DNA of 64,000 nucleotides from Mantis religiosa (GCA_030765055.1 CM060953.1:72021902-72085901), one strand, 5' to 3'; positions 37,016-49,371 are shown, counted from the first letter of the stretch. The notes: generated by a model not told the origin, from the sequence alone. Program-made: numbers and translations.

Positions 37016-38634
37016 ATATACCTAAGTTCAAAACAATCCTGTTATAATTCAAATACTTAAGCAATAATACACACAATTTAATGAGAATGAAATATTAGAT
37101 GAAGTAAATAAATCTACCTAAGTATTGTTTGAAATTGTAGTTGAATCTTAATTTCAAAAAAATTACTTTCTTCAGGAAAAAGTGTTTATGTAAGGTTTTA
37201 ATTGTAAAATATGGCTTTAAAAGGCCTGATATCAGAATACGAACACGTTAGAACAATCATAATAGAAAATTCTTTCTAGGGTGATTGAAGTTTCAATTTT
37301 TTACTCTACAGAAAATGAATGTACTAAGGAAAGTTAAGTAGTTGAAAAAACATCTGGGATATTTTACTTCCACTTCGGTAAGTACTAGATGTTTGGTCCA
37401 TTATTCGAACATCAGCAATGGGAAACGTTACACAGGGTGTTTAAAAAGAATGTCAGGAATGGGTAAATAAAGAAGACTGGTTTGGCTTCCTTAGCCAGCG
37501 CGATGGATGCTAATAAAATATGGATTCATCTTCTAAGTCCCTTATTCCCATTCTGAAGTTATTAACACTTTTGCAGCAAAGCTACTCATCTTAACCATCA
37601 CCTTACCTTTAAAATGATGATCTACCAAGCCCCAGTATATACAAAAAGGATAGTTGTTTAAACAAAAACCAGCTAATACTTCATCTAGACACAAAACCGT
37701 TTAGATTATTGAGAAAGTTTAAAACACATCGTCACATTTACAAGTGTTGTTTTGCAAAAACAATGCCAAAATTGTATATCTAAAGCAACGGCCCAAAATA
37801 TTATATATAAAATGATAAACAAGAATGCTTACGGTCTTGATTAACATTTACGATTAACATTTCTTTGAGGAAGCCCATTATCATTTAGACTTCAATCAAA
37901 GCGAAAATAACTTCTTATTGGTATTTCCCCTATACTTTGGTGAAGTTAAATATTTAATTTCAACTTAAATATGCATAAATCCAAGGATACTCCAAGGCAA
38001 TCCGGGAAAATAAACTACACTCCCATATATCTTTGGGACAAGCAGAACTAAGATTCAGGTGCCGTGGACAAGAAATTAATGTATGAGTGACTCAGGTGGT
38101 TCAGGAGGTCAACTTCTCCGGGGATTTCCTCAGAACTGAATAGCTTTCTCTGTCTGCTTGTTCGAGGTTAGTGGTAAAATGATAGACACGGTGACATGTC
38201 TGCACCTGTGCCAGTGGCGATTTGAAGACCACGCACTTGTGTACAGTTAGAATGATGGTAACTTACATGCAAGTTTCAGAGGGGCTGCAGCGACTAGGCT
38301 TTGTGGAGATTGGCGCAGTTTCAATACATTCCCCTTCCCGCTATCAAACGAAAACAGGACCCCTTGCACAGCAGACAGGTGATCTACCGACTCAGTTACG
38401 AGGCCAGCCCTGTAATAATTCTTCTACAACATAACGGAGCAAGTAAAAAGGGCCCAAAAAACCGACTTTTACCACTTTATTAAAATTGGTGCATAGCGAG
38501 ACAAATAGAATTTAGTTAAAGGTATAACTACTATTGAAGCAGAAAAATCCCGGGTATAAGAACAAATTATGAGACGATTTAGAAATTAACTAAAATATAG
38601 AGGGAGCACAAGTTGGTAAATGTAATGAGACCTA
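37016..38634. other. Spacer
   Basis: No gene. The segment 38,085-38,420 has tRNA-SINE-like fragments (GTGACTCAGGTGGTTCAG; TCTACCGACTCAGTTACGAG on the other strand) but no clear box pair. Confidence 0.4.
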
Positions 38635-40213
38635 CAGAGGCCGACAGAAGTATTCGAATAATATAACATGTAACAATGCACGTACTATAAATACTGTAAT
38701 ATTTATTTGGCAGCGTTGAATTGTTAAACATGTACACATTAATCTTTTGTGTCTCGGAAACAATGTTTAAAATATAACTTTGTATGTATTTATTACACAA
38801 TCTGTACTGTATTTATTGTATTATCCCTCTTATTCGATGACATAAGTATTCGAACGTAACCAATCGAACAGAGAGAAAGGTGGTTGGACGTACCCTACAC
38901 GCCCCTACCACATAGCAGTTGTGTTTGTGATATACCTCGAGACAGTGCGCTCAGTTATACAGCAGATTCTGAACTCACAGGTAATATGGGACGTAAAGGT
39001 AAGGAGACTACGGTGGCAGAGAGGAATATAAACAAAACAAATCTCTCTCTGAAATTGTCAAAACCATTAACAGAAGCAAAACTACTGTGTTCTGCATAAT
39101 TCAACGCTTCAAACAGACGAATACTGTTATAAATAAATCTAGAAATGGCGTTCCTTGTAAACTCACCACCAGAGACATGAGGCAAATAATAAAAATGGTG
39201 AAGACCAATCCGAGAGTCACTGCATCTGAGATTAGAGGATGTCTTAAGCAATATTCTGGCACTGTGGTTCACACCAGAGGAGTTGAACGGGTTTTAAATA
39301 GTACTGGTTACAATGCCCGCGTTTCTAGAAAGAAACCACATGTTAATAAGGTGAATAAGAAAAAGCATATAGAATTTGCTAAACAGTATGTGGTGAAACC
39401 AACAGAATTCTGGGATAAGGTTCTCTGGTCGGACGAGAGCAAATTCTGCTTATACAAGAGTGATGGACGTCTTAAAGTGTGGAGACTGCCAAATACAGAA
39501 TAGGAACCTAAGAACATGGTAGCTACAGTGAAACATGGCGGCAGTAGTGTGATAGTATGGGGCTGTATAGCTTCATCTGGCTTTGGGGAACTGGTGTTCA
39601 AAGATGGGGTCATGGAGAAATTTTAATAAAAGAGGATTCTTGAAAACAATCTTAAAAAGAGTGCAGAGAAGCTGGGATTAGAGCATGATTATTACTTCCA
39701 GTAGGCCAATGATCCGAAGCATACTGCTGAAATTTTAAGGCTTTGGATCGTGTACAACACTTCTCACACTTTGAAGAGACTGCCCCAATCTCCAGATTTA
39801 AATCCTATAGAGAACATCTGGAAGGAACTCGAGGAGAGTGTGACGAAGCATCACATCAGAAGCAAGGACCATCTGAAAGAACTTCTTCAGAGTGGAGAAA
39901 TATGGACTCTGCAGTCACTAAACAACACATACAGACAATGCCCAAACGATTATCAGCAGTATCTCAAAGTAAGGGGATGATAACTAAATACTAGCTGTTC
40001 TCTGTTCGAATACTTATGCCCAGATGTAGAGCAACCGTTTTATTTCTCCTTGTAGTACAGATTAGTTTCAGTTGCTATTTATGAGTTGATATGTTTAATG
40101 GAAGACTGAAGTTTATTTTGTACCAATTGTATTTACGTATGCTTACTCTGCGTAGCTTTAAAATAATGTAAGTAATAAATATGTTTACGTTCGAATACTT
40201 ATGTCGGCCTCTG
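38635..40213 (+). mobile_element. Tc1-type DNA transposon with IR/DR ends, 1,579 bp
   Basis: It is bounded by TA on both sides (38,633-38,634 and 40,214-40,215). The ends CAGAGGCCGACAGAAGTATT and, in reverse complement, CAGAGGCCGACATAAGTATT are terminal inverted repeats. The core word GACATAAGTATTCGAA occurs four times: 38,643-38,658 and 38,839-38,854 on the left, and inverted at 40,005-40,020 and 40,190-40,205 on the right. This is the IR/DR plan of one Tc1 subgroup, in which each end has two transposase-binding repeats about 190-200 bp apart. The size and complete ends suggest a once-autonomous element. Confidence 0.95.
38986..39980 (+). pseudogene. Tc1-type transposase, inactivated
   Basis: Starts MGRKGKETTVAERN at 38,986. 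After a frameshift near 39,030-39,045 it follows one frame: a helix-turn-helix region (EIVKTINRSKTTVF, SRNGVPCKLTTRD), then DDE catalytic motifs. The first aspartate is in WSDESKF (codon 39,432-39,434). The second, expected in D-N-D-P-K-H, is alanine (ANDPKH, 39,705-39,707) and is preceded by a TAG stop at 39,702. The glutamate is in PIENIW (39,810-39,812), giving the DD34E spacing. Further stops occur at 39,501 and about 39,624. The gene ends near 39,980. Length is normal for Tc1 (about 330 codons). Loss of the catalytic residue plus several stops make it dead. Confidence 0.93.
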
Positions 40214-41269
40214 TATGTTTATAAAGAAAAATTTATGTAAGTTTTACTCTAGTACAATGTTATAACAAAACACCAACACGGGAGTACTATCAATCACTAA
40301 CACTATGTTAAAAGCTCAAATTGTTGGCTTTCCGAGTTGATGCACTTTTATAGTCTGCATGTCATACTAAAGCCCTCTTTTGTTTAATTGTCGGGCATGT
40401 TTCTCACATGAATTGAATAATTTCATGAATACCTCAGGAGTGACGTAGAATTTCCATATAATGGTTGTTATTCGGCTAAGCTGGTTAGTTAAATCCTCTA
40501 GTGCCACCAAATTGTGTCCTTTGATCTTTCCAAATATTTACCTAAATAAGTAAGCAAGAATATTTATTCTCTCATTAATAAATGAATTGTCTCCGGAAGG
40601 TTCATTGTACGTCATACCCAAGTGGAAGGATAAGATAAAAGTACCCTGCAGGTGGCACCATACAGTCTGATTTTTAAAAGAAGATACGTGAAGGTCAACT
40701 GTTTTTCCATGTTAATGCTGCATTGTTGCCCACCAGATCCCCTTTCAATAGCCTCTCAACACTATAAACATAAACAAGTGTTTGCGTTATCTCAACTCAA
40801 CAAAAATATGCACAGTTAATCTGTATTAGCCTACCTTAGAAACAGAAATAAGTTGTTCACATATTCACTGAGCTGTAGCGTCTTCACATATGTGAGTTCC
40901 TTTAAATAATTTTTGCACTATGTAACTAATATTCCATACTTACCGTTATTGTTGCTATGCATCGTAAGTTGACATTCCCGTACTAGTGCGATAAGTATTT
41001 CTCCATAACAACACATATATGCGATGCACGTTCTAAAATCTAATCTTCAATTATATTTATTAATATTTCAGCTAATATCTTAACTACTAAAATTGAGATT
41101 GATATAAATACACATAATGCAAAAAATAATGTGCAACACACATGTGGTAAGCACATAACAGAATCTCGAGAATTGAAAAAACTCAGTGCAAGCGCCTCGT
41201 TTTTTAAAACCTTTCCTCGTTCCGTATACATTAGTATCGCAATATACTATTATTAACGATTTTGTTAAT
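40214..41269. other. Spacer
   Basis: AT-rich; no gene or repeat recognised. Confidence 0.4.
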
Positions 41270-41531
41270 TCACATGGTTATATCAACGCCACCGATATGC
41301 CTGGCACCGATACCTACTGACATGGTACTGTCGCTTTTGAATAAAAGGAATAAGCTGTTCATTGATAAGGAGCAAACTCTCGTCTTCCTGTTCAAAGAAT
41401 TCCCTAAGAGAACAGACAAAATCTCTAGTTTGACTGTGCAGTGTAACACCCCGATCGTAAGCTGATATTTGCTTTGGGTCATGATTCCTCAGTCCACCTC
41501 TAATCCTACTGACACTACATCTTGCTTCCAT
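41270..41531 (-). pseudogene. Possible transposase N-terminal fragment
   Basis: The minus frame reads GVTLHSQTRDFVCSLREFFE and EDESLLLINEQLIPF, then loses the frame. HSQ-x-R-x-FV-x-S-x-REFFE is a pattern I associate with the start of an insect DDE transposase family whose C-terminus may be the fragment at 42.8-43.2 kb. However, the order of the two pieces is wrong for a single copy. Weak call. Confidence 0.35.
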
Positions 41532-41919
41532 AAAAACGTATTTAATTGTGTTTTAACAAAGTAGGCTAACGATACACAACGCAACTGAATACTCAGGCAA
41601 AATCTGTTTCCCACATACAACTAGCGATAACTGAGCTGAGGAGTATGTGATTCACCAGTGTATCCAATCTGGCAACCTTTGTTTAGGTCACCATAGCAAC
41701 GACGTTCCCTTCTTACGCTTCGCGTACCTTGCCTGATGACCTTCACGTAGCTTCTTTTAAAAATCACACTGTAGGATTCCCTAACAGGTGTGGCAGGTTC
41801 TTTTGCCCGATGGAGTTATAGGTTGCCATAGAGATTCCGCCACCAGTCAGGTCCGTCTGATCTATCAGTCCTCTTGGAAGGTTGCCAGCCGATTACAGCG
41901 TCCCGCCTCAATCGAACAC
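41532..41919. other. Spacer
   Basis: Balanced base composition but no recognised feature. Confidence 0.3.
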
Positions 41920-42161
41920 CGTATTTCCAGAGCGTAAACGCCACCGTAGTTGCCAACTTACGACCTCGCTGACTCTTACCACCTGGAAAGACCAAATAGA
42001 GAGAGTGAAATGGAATGAAGCGATGGATGGAACGTAAATATCCTTCATAGCATTCTTCTTAGTGACCCAAGAAAGCTCCCCGAAAAAACCAACCAACGGG
42101 AATCGATCCCGCAACCTGAATGTGATCCACATATGCTGCCACCTGAGTCATTCCGCCGGAA
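41920..42161 (-). repeat. SINE-E, tRNA-derived
   Basis: On the minus strand: A-box region TGACTCAGGTGGCAG (about 42,136-42,150) and a palindromic B box GGGATCGATTCCC (42,098-42,110). A body extends to about 41,920 and includes CTAAGAAGAATGCTATGAAGGA. There is only one copy in the window; the call rests on the box pair and spacing. Confidence 0.6.
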
Positions 42162-42772
42162 TTTTTATTTACAATTTGATAATTATATGGATGAATGTAA
42201 TAAAAATCCTTCTTTTTAACACATAAATTTAAATTGGTTTTGAGTAAAATTAATGCATTCCCTCCCTTAAATGTACAAAAGGAGAGTTTAAAAAACCTGA
42301 AAGCATTATATCGACAAAGTTACTTTGTTTTACTTTTCTGCTCTAAAAAAATCTCAAGAAACAACCATTTTATTTATTCCGTTCTTTCTTGTAATATTTT
42401 GAGAGCAATTCGAGGCCACTATTCCTCCTGTAGCTTTTCTTATTAATTTTCTAAAAAATTCACTTTTGCAAATACTTTTATTTAATGCGGGAGATATATT
42501 ACTTTTTTACTAACATTATTATGTGTTTCAAATGGGAAGTGTTCTGGAGTCCAGCTAATCAGATGCCGTATAACACTCAGCGTTGCCAGCTTGTTACCCC
42601 ACTCCTTTTTATTTCCCTCTCTCTCACACACTCATACAACATACGTAAGGGTAAGCAAATTATATTTTACAAACTTTTACAGTGATGCAGTTGCTAAATT
42701 CAAAATTGGAAAAAGCATTTTCGTAGATTATGTATATTTTAAAATACTATAACTATTATTATAGTTTATGAA
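42162..42772. other. AT-rich spacer
   Basis: Nothing recognised. Confidence 0.4.
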
Positions 42773-43210
42773 TTACCTGTTTTTGTAATCCAATGGAACT
42801 GCCAGTGGCTCATCCATATCTCTGTCAGTGTCACTTCCGTTAATAGAAAATTCGTCATTGTCACTGTCTTCATCGTCTGAGTCTTGCAAATTTATGATTA
42901 CAGGTTCCAAAACCCCGTCACTTGCTATTTCTTTCTTAAAATCGTCTTCTTGAAGGTTTTCTGCATACCTCACGCAGTTTTTCAAGTCCCGTTGTGTTAC
43001 TTTGTATATTTCTCAGTGAACAAGTCGTTCAACGCCCATCAGTTTAAAAGTATTATTTCTGTTTGCAATCCCTCTTTTTATTTGAGCCCACACCAACTCA
43101 ATTGGATTACATTGGCACTGGTAGGTAAGGTGGGAGACGTATTACCTCGTGTCCCATTTCAACTGTAAGTTGATCCAGCTGATACACTTTTCCGTGTTTT
43201 TAAACGGAAG
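42773..43210 (-). pseudogene. DDE-superfamily transposase C-terminal fragment
   Basis: Minus-strand translation gives KVYQLDQLTVEMGHEV, RLPPYLPVQCNPIELVWAQI, then a stop after GVERLVH, and then an open frame (42,985-42,773) with KNCVRYAENLQEDDFKKE and an acidic end (DSDDEDSDNDE). The L-PPY-x-x-x-x-NPIELVW motif contains the third catalytic acid and is typical of Tc1/mariner-like or related DDE endonucleases; the acidic tail is typical of that insect family. It has one frame-0 stop and at least one shift, and no N-terminal part. Confidence 0.7.
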
Positions 43211-43393
43211 TACGCTTTGCAATAACTCATTTTAATTTCTGTTTCCGAAAATTTTTTGAAGAACGGGTACACCTCGAGCCTGACTTCGCAATACCAGCCC
43301 TTTTGACTCGCCACTAAATTCACCGCAAGAAGCCATTGCACTATTTAACTCCTACTCTACTGTTGTGTAAAGAACAACTGAATGATATTGATC

Positions 43394-43815
43394 TGAACTC
43401 TCCAGAGTAAATAAACACTTCTTATCCAGCATTCATTCATAAACATAAGCATACAGCATTCCACAGGCTAACAGGAAATGAAGTGTTTGCTCTTTCTCGA
43501 ATTTAATACCTTGACTTATTCACAGTATTTCTTTTATCACGTCATGTCAGTAATTTAAATTTTAGTTCTGAATAATTAAAAGTATATGTACATACATACA
43601 CACCACCACTTTGAACTCTATAGAGTAAATAAAGATTACGAATCATTCATAAACAAAGATATAATGTGACCAGACACGTTCTGCCAGGGCAGCAGGAAAT
43701 TTATTGTTTCTTCTCGCTCATATTGGCTTATTCAAAGTAATTCTTTTATCACGTCATGTCAAACATTTACGTTTTATTTCTGAGTAAATACAAATATACG
43801 TACACGCATACATTC
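43394..43815. repeat. Diverged direct duplication, period about 217 bp
   Basis: TGAACTCTCCAGAGTAAATAAA at 43,394 recurs as TGAACTCTATAGAGTAAATAAA near 43,613. TTCTTTTATCACGTCATGTCA recurs at the same spacing, as do the ATTCATAAACA and AGCAGGAAAT-type words between them. The two copies are about 80-85% alike by eye. Confidence 0.8.
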
Positions 43816-44559
43816 CAACCAGTAATGATATTCATACAGTGCTTACGTCACGATTTATTGTTATAATACAGGTGATAGTGGTTTATTTATTTGTATTAGA
43901 AAAACTATCTGAGCTAAAAAAATATGGGGTTTTCATGGTTATGTTACATACATTATTCTCTACCTTCCACGTGGATCAGTTTCGGCAAAATCTGAATTTT
44001 CTCTTAGCGCGAATAGTATTTCATACAGATTGATTAGGTTGGAGATCGTCAGACACAACTTAGCGGGAATGCAATACGACAACACCGCTGGACTCAGATT
44101 GGTTGCTCACCTAGTAGCGCTCACCTTCCCATTTGAAACACATAATACATCTTTATCTCGTATATTATTTATACATTTGACTTCAAATCACCATTTCGGG
44201 TTTGAAGCATGATACCGAAATTAGGGATTCAATAAATAAAGAATCGTAACAGATGAGATATGAACATTTTATCTATTCGTTAAATGTGAACAGAATGTTA
44301 GTTTAACAGTTCACTGTGAGGTAGCTGGGATCTAGGGGTGTCCATATGGTCGACACTTGACAAGAGGCTTTCTTGGACACTGATCATCGGAACAAATGTA
44401 ACAAAAGGGCCACATGTTTAGAAAATTCTTGGTGTGAATAACACACTTTCATAAGGGGAATCTTGGACACAGCTGGACTGGTGGTCCAGGAAGGAAGACG
44501 TGACATCAAAAGGAAGTGTCTGTTGCTGCGTAAATATCGAATTACGTGTTATCGCGTAA
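43816..44559. other. Spacer
   Basis: No gene. Bases 44,210-44,250 (ATACCGAAATTAGGGATTCAATAA) match a short piece of repeat family F near 7,330. Confidence 0.35.
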
Positions 44560-45290
44560 TATTTAGTACATATTTGCTAGTATTTATTTGTACTTATATA
44601 TCTTACAATCTCAATTACAAGGTTTACAATTCTAATCTAGGTACAAATTTGTCAGCTTCTTATATTACGGGCTGATAGTGGTGTTGGCTCTCTGGCCGTT
44701 AACCTCTATCCTAGACCTTATACGACCTTGACCTAATGTGCTGATTGTGTCTTCCATTTCTCTACCTCCTATTTCTTCGCCCTTCTCAACCCTTTCTCTT
44801 TGACTTTGTCAGCAAATTTCCCCCACCTCCCTTAATATTTTCTTTCTTTTCAACGTAAGCAATTTTATTGTTACTACGTAAGCCCCTTTATTATCCCAGT
44901 TCTTATCCCATATTAATTTCCTCCAGTTTTCAATTTCTTTACTCTCCACTACATAATGTTCTAAACCTATTTTCTTTCCACATAGAATGCACTCCTTTGG
45001 TGAACGCCCTCTCAATATGGCTTCTGCCCTTGACCAATCTAAACCCTCCCTCTCATATCTATCACATATGTCTATATATGTTTCCCTTCCCCATTCTGTC
45101 TTTATTTTCAGGTATACATTTAGTGATTTCTTACTTATCAGATTTCCCCACGTCACTTGCCTGTCAATGTCCTCTAAACTATTCTTAATAATTGTCCAAA
45201 AACCTTTTACATGTCTTTCACTCTCTTGCCAGATATCCCCCATCCCTATTTTAGCCAGCGTTCTCTCTAGCTCACGGTAGCTCCGGACAT
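44560..45290 (-). pseudogene. LINE 3' end, second copy of the 8-kb family
   Basis: The minus frame 45,243-44,809 (144 codons) reads MGDIWQESERHVKGFW, VYLKIKTEWGRETYID, AILRGRSPKECILCGKKIGL and EHYVVES. The zinc knuckle is C-x2-C-x7-H-x4-S, so its last cysteine has become serine; the plus-strand copy at 8.1 kb keeps it. The similarity extends upstream to about 45,290 (YRELERTLAKIG) and downstream through the 3' UTR (ACGGCCAGAGAGCC). 5'-truncated. Confidence 0.75.
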
Positions 45291-45299
45291 TAATATAGA

Positions 45300-45412
45300 T
45301 TGCTGTACACTGGTCAGAAACTTCATGATTTCCATGAATATCATAAAACGGAAGCAGTTATTAAACAAGACTTAAATTTGGATTCCAGTGTCATCCTTAC
45401 TCCTATATACCC
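45300..45412 (+). repeat. Short repeat G, copy 2
   Basis: Matches 7,825-7,940 in the same orientation; see the shared AAGCAG-TATTAAAC, TTCCAGTGTCATCC and CCACGCATA words. Confidence 0.45.
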
Positions 45413-45550
45413 ACGCATAGCTTAAGATAAGACTCTTTCTCGAGACTGAGGCTAGACCACACACTGCTTCAAGGTTGTAAAACGTTGAGCGAAAAGTTGG
45501 TGACAGTCAGCATCCAAAATTTAATAATTTTAACTCCATATTTTTTCTGT

Positions 45551-45910
45551 TTACCTTTTGTTATAAAAACAAGACAGAATACATTTGTATCCATATAATT
45601 CTCCACGACGTCCAACCTCTGGGCGTGTTATGAGTATTTCTACCTTACGTACAGAGCCGTTGTCGCTTAATTTATAACTCACTCGGTATCCTTGCTTTCC
45701 TTGACCTCTCATTAATTTCCTTAGCAATCTTCTTCTACTTGAATTTTCTGCTAACACGCGTTCGTTGCTTAAGTTAACTGGTGCCTCCTTTTGTAGCTTG
45801 TTGATTTCTCTTCTTTCATAACAAGAACCTGTTATTGGATTTCCACCATTGCTATGCACTTTCAGCAGTGGTTTATCCCTACAACATTTAGCCTTAGCTT
45901 ACACTTCCTC
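45551..45910 (-). pseudogene. Unidentified protein-coding remnant
   Basis: The minus frame 45,859-45,551 (102 codons) is rich in charged residues (NSSRRRLLRKLMRGQGKQG, VRKVEILITRPEVGRRGEL) and looks like real protein sequence. The same frame is readable upstream (CRDKPLLKVHSNGG) to a stop near 45,900. I do not recognise the family. It could be a transposon ORF or an eroded host exon. Confidence 0.35.
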
Positions 45911-46369
45911 AATAGCCATGCGTCTCTTTGGAAGCATTTAAAGGCATTACAGAAAGACAAAAAATATCAAAGAAAAAATACATAATCGAATTAAACACTG
46001 CTGAATATCACAGTTGTAATGATGATTTTTCTTTAATGCAGTTGAGTGACTACCGGGATACCTTGATAGAGCAAACGGTATTGTAAAAAAATAATGATGG
46101 TTCCTGAGATTATGATGGAGAAGAATCCAATGGATTAACTTCAAATACTGGGGTCTAGCTGGACTGAGTCTTCATTTTTATTCCACAAAGGTCGGCCTAA
46201 GCCACGCCGTCTTCAGTGTGCTCAATTTTCCGCTCAACAATGCCCCTTGTCTTGTATCGTGCGATCATACTACTTCTGCGAGGTCTGGGGTGTGGTACCT
46301 CGTATGCCTAGGGCCGTGCAGAACTAGGCACGCGACATTGACTGCTAGTTCCCATCTCTTATCCTTCAT

Positions 46370-47165
46370 ATTCAATCGTGTATTTCCTATACAGAGGCCG
46401 TTGTGCTTGATGGAGCTCCTATACTGTATGCCTAAGTCAAATCACAGCCCAACAGGCTGATTAATCCACTGGGCCAATACGACTGCTCAAAAGGTAGAAG
46501 AGCTACCGCCAGCCCTGGAAATCATTTGGCCGTGTCGTTGCTGAGTTCCCAGACTACTCGGCTCTCACCAAGGCGGCCCGGCTTCCATCCCAGGCGACCA
46601 CAAAGTGAGATTTCTGGTGGACAATATGGCACTGGAGCGAGTTTTCTCCGAGATCTCCATCTCATTCCACCGGTGTCCAATCTTCATCTGATGTATCACC
46701 GTCTGCGGTGCCACATGCAATAAAAGCGGGCGTTAAACAATACACATTTCATTTTGGAAGTTATCCTTAGCTTGAGTAACTGCAGCCACTTCGTCCTTTC
46801 TCACAACACTGCTTCCAGTGAGGAAACGTCGGCCTTGATCAAGGCTGGACGGTGGTCATACAGCCGTACACTTCCCACCACATGCACCTAACCTTTCAGT
46901 TTCTGCCTTACTGACACTGCTCTACTTGACAGTCTGGTAAGCGGCCGTTAAATGAAGCAGCATTGGGCATGATTACCGCTTGATGAGTGCACATTCCGAC
47001 GCCGTCACCAAAAATAGAAGCCAAGAAGCCTATCATCACTACAAGAAAAAAGACTTGCTCAAACGATATTGTCGTTTATATCGAACTGGTATTTCTGCAC
47101 TAAACGGATAGGAACCAGAACGATTTACCCCTGGGTTAACTCGAGCGATCTATTCTTGCATATAT
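46370..47165 (+). repeat. Repeat H, copy 1 (interrupted by a SINE)
   Basis: It aligns with 54,905-54,982 joined to 62,779-63,297: TATACTG-ATGC-TAAGTCA-ATCA, GCCAATACGA, GTAGGAAGAGCTACC, CACCTAAC-T, TGGTAAGCGGCCGT, GCA-CATTGGGCATG-T-ACCGC, and GGGTTAACTC-GCGA. It is GC-richer than the surroundings. Bases 46,528-46,757 are an inserted SINE-B. No protein is recognised, so the class is unknown. Confidence 0.8.
46528..46757 (+). repeat. SINE-B, copy 3
   Basis: Contains CTCGGCTCTCACCAAGGCGGCCC, a mutated B box (GGCTTCCATCCC), AGTGAGATTTCTGGTGGACAA, the CCATCTCATTCCACCGGTG block and the GCGGTGCC..AAAGCGGGCGTTAAACAATACACATTTCATTT tail. Inserted into repeat H. Confidence 0.85.
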
Positions 47166-47757
47166 AAATTAATTATCTCAGAAGTCAAGGTTCACAAAAC
47201 TGCTAAGAAAACATAAAGAAGTTAAAACAAAAAAAAAAAGGTCAGATTTGACTGCTATTGTTCCAGATCGACCTCAGAAAGCAAAGAATATGAAACCGCT
47301 ATTCCTTTGTCATTTTGTGGGGTCCTGAAAATGTAATTGTTATTACGTTGTAATGATTGAGTTACTAAATTATCGTTGAAAAAGATACAGCTAGTCTTAC
47401 GAGCTTTGTCGGGCATTATATTAAATTAAATGATTGTATGGAAATGAGTAGAATTTCATATTTTAAGACAGACAGTAACTTTTGCCTTCTGTTAACGTTT
47501 ATGTCACAATTTTATTGAAATCGGTGCAACGGAGTGGAAACCTATAAAGAATACACATATGTATGTATACCTATACATACAATCTTATATGAAAAATGAA
47601 TAAATTCTAGCTGAAATAGCCGGTTGTCCGTGGTTTTGACGATTTATTTGTACAACTATAATTACATCTATTCTCAGAATCTAATGTCTGTTGGTCTTCA
47701 ACTCGAGCGGTGAGCAATTTGAAGTAGGGTATGCCTTGATGCACGGTGATGACTTCG
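47166..47757. other. Spacer
   Basis: AT-rich. The stretch near 47,515-47,585 (TTATTGAAATCGGTGCAACGG .. ACACATATGTATGTATACC) is in the style of an insect retroposon 3' region. No gene. Confidence 0.35.
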
Positions 47758-47770
47758 TATGCCCTGTTAC

Positions 47771-48019
47771 GGCCGCGCCGTGCCTCAATGGTTAGACCAC
47801 TTGGCTCTCACCAAGGCGGCCCCGGTTCGATCCCAGGCGACCGCAAAGTGAGATTTGTGGTGGACAACACGGCGCTGGGGCGGGTTTTTTCCGGGACCTC
47901 CGGTTCCCCCGCCATCTCATTCCGCCGGTGCTCCATCTTCATCTCATGTATCATCAGTGTCACTGCCTGCGGTGCCGTATGTAGTAAAAGCGGGCGTTAA
48001 ACACTACACATTTCATTTA
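47771..48019 (+). repeat. SINE-B, copy 4, intact with target duplication
   Basis: A box TGCCTCAATGG (47,781-47,791) and B box GGTTCGATCCC (47,823-47,833) are both well preserved. A 249-bp body ends at GCGGGCGTTAAACACTACAC and ATTTCATT. It is flanked by a perfect 13-bp target-site duplication, TATGCCCTGTTAC, at 47,758-47,770 and 48,020-48,032. This is the best preserved copy and defines the family's ends. Confidence 0.95.
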
Positions 48020-48032
48020 TATGCCCTGTTAC

Positions 48033-49148
48033 CGGTTACGTAGCTGGGAAGGCCATCAAGAACGAAAAATTCTGGCAGAATATGTTCTGGTGATTTAAAA
48101 GAAACATTGTGTCAGGTTACATAACCCCGCAGGAAAACTATTTGGTCCTGCAAGTTGTACAAAGCATTGCTAGCCCCTTAACTTAAACATTGTATCCCTC
48201 TAAATGTTAAAAGCCGGCTGATCGACGATCCAGGTAACTCAAGGATAAACGGATGGGCATTTAAGAAAATTAAAGGTAGACATAGAAAATGATAAAGGAA
48301 TATCAAATATAGAATAATAGTCGAATAATTAATTGAAAAAGTTAATTCTAATATTGCTGTAAAGTCATAAAATTTGACTAAATAGAATAATTAAAGATAA
48401 CTGTAAAATATTTCATAAATCATAAGTTTTCATAAAAATACCTATATATGTAAGGTTCCCAGGTTCTGAAAGTATGAATGAGAGGCCTCTTTACCACGCT
48501 TGAGGTTTCTTTACCTCCCATAAATTTACACATGAGACAACCGGCTTTACTTCCCTTCCAAGGAAAGTCATGTTAAGGATTTTTACGCCCGAAAAATACC
48601 GTCCACTTCATGTTTGAACAGACGACTTCGGTAAGCAAAAGATTAGCATGTTACCCCAGACTACGTAAGATGATTGAGTGAATAGAAACTGATATCGTAT
48701 TCCGGCTCGTAGGTTACTACATCGGGACATATGTTCAAAATATATAATTTATTTGAGAATAACAATAATTTACATTTAATTCATAAATGATTTGTTTAGA
48801 TAAAGTTTTAGAATAGCTTTTTTAACTAAAGAAATTTAAATAAAATTTAGGTATCACGTAAGAGTAAGAAATATTGGAGGAAGTGTGTTTCAAAAGGAAA
48901 GAAATTATGATTTTTTACATAAACTGCTGTTACAACCAAAGCAACTGCAGAATTCGAGACTGTCATGTTCTATGGCTTCTTTTGGACGAATGGAAACATG
49001 CGAATGTGTACCTAATTTAAAATATCTATAATTTTGTAAGCACATGATATTCTATTAGTTTAATAGACATAATGGGCATATATAAAAATATAATATATAC
49101 GGTGTGAGTAAAAGGTATGAAACAATTTTTTTTTAATTTTGTAATTTT
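48033..49148. other. AT-rich spacer
   Basis: No gene, repeat or RNA recognised. Confidence 0.4.
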
Positions 49149-49371
49149 ACGTCCTCCAACGTTAAGTCATATCGGACGATGAATGGAATGGGCGAAATGA
49201 TGCTCTAATGATCCCAGGGTCCATAGAGCTTAGAGTTATCCGACATTCGTCTTTCAGGATAAGGGAAAACCCCGGAAAAAGCCTTATTCAGGTAACTCAC
49301 CCTGACCGAGATTCGAACTCGGGACCTCTTAAACGTGAGGCAGACTCGCTACCACCACGCTACCGAGGCGG
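49149..49371 (-). repeat. SINE-C, tRNA-derived
   Basis: On the minus strand it begins CCCGCCTCGGTAGCGTGGTGGTAGCGAG (A-box region 49,349-49,362). The B box is GAGTTCGAATCTC (49,308-49,320), and the body contains TTTTTCCGGGGTTTTCCC. An A-rich tail lies on the minus strand (T run at about 49,122-49,148). This is a distinct family from A, B, D and E. Confidence 0.85.
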
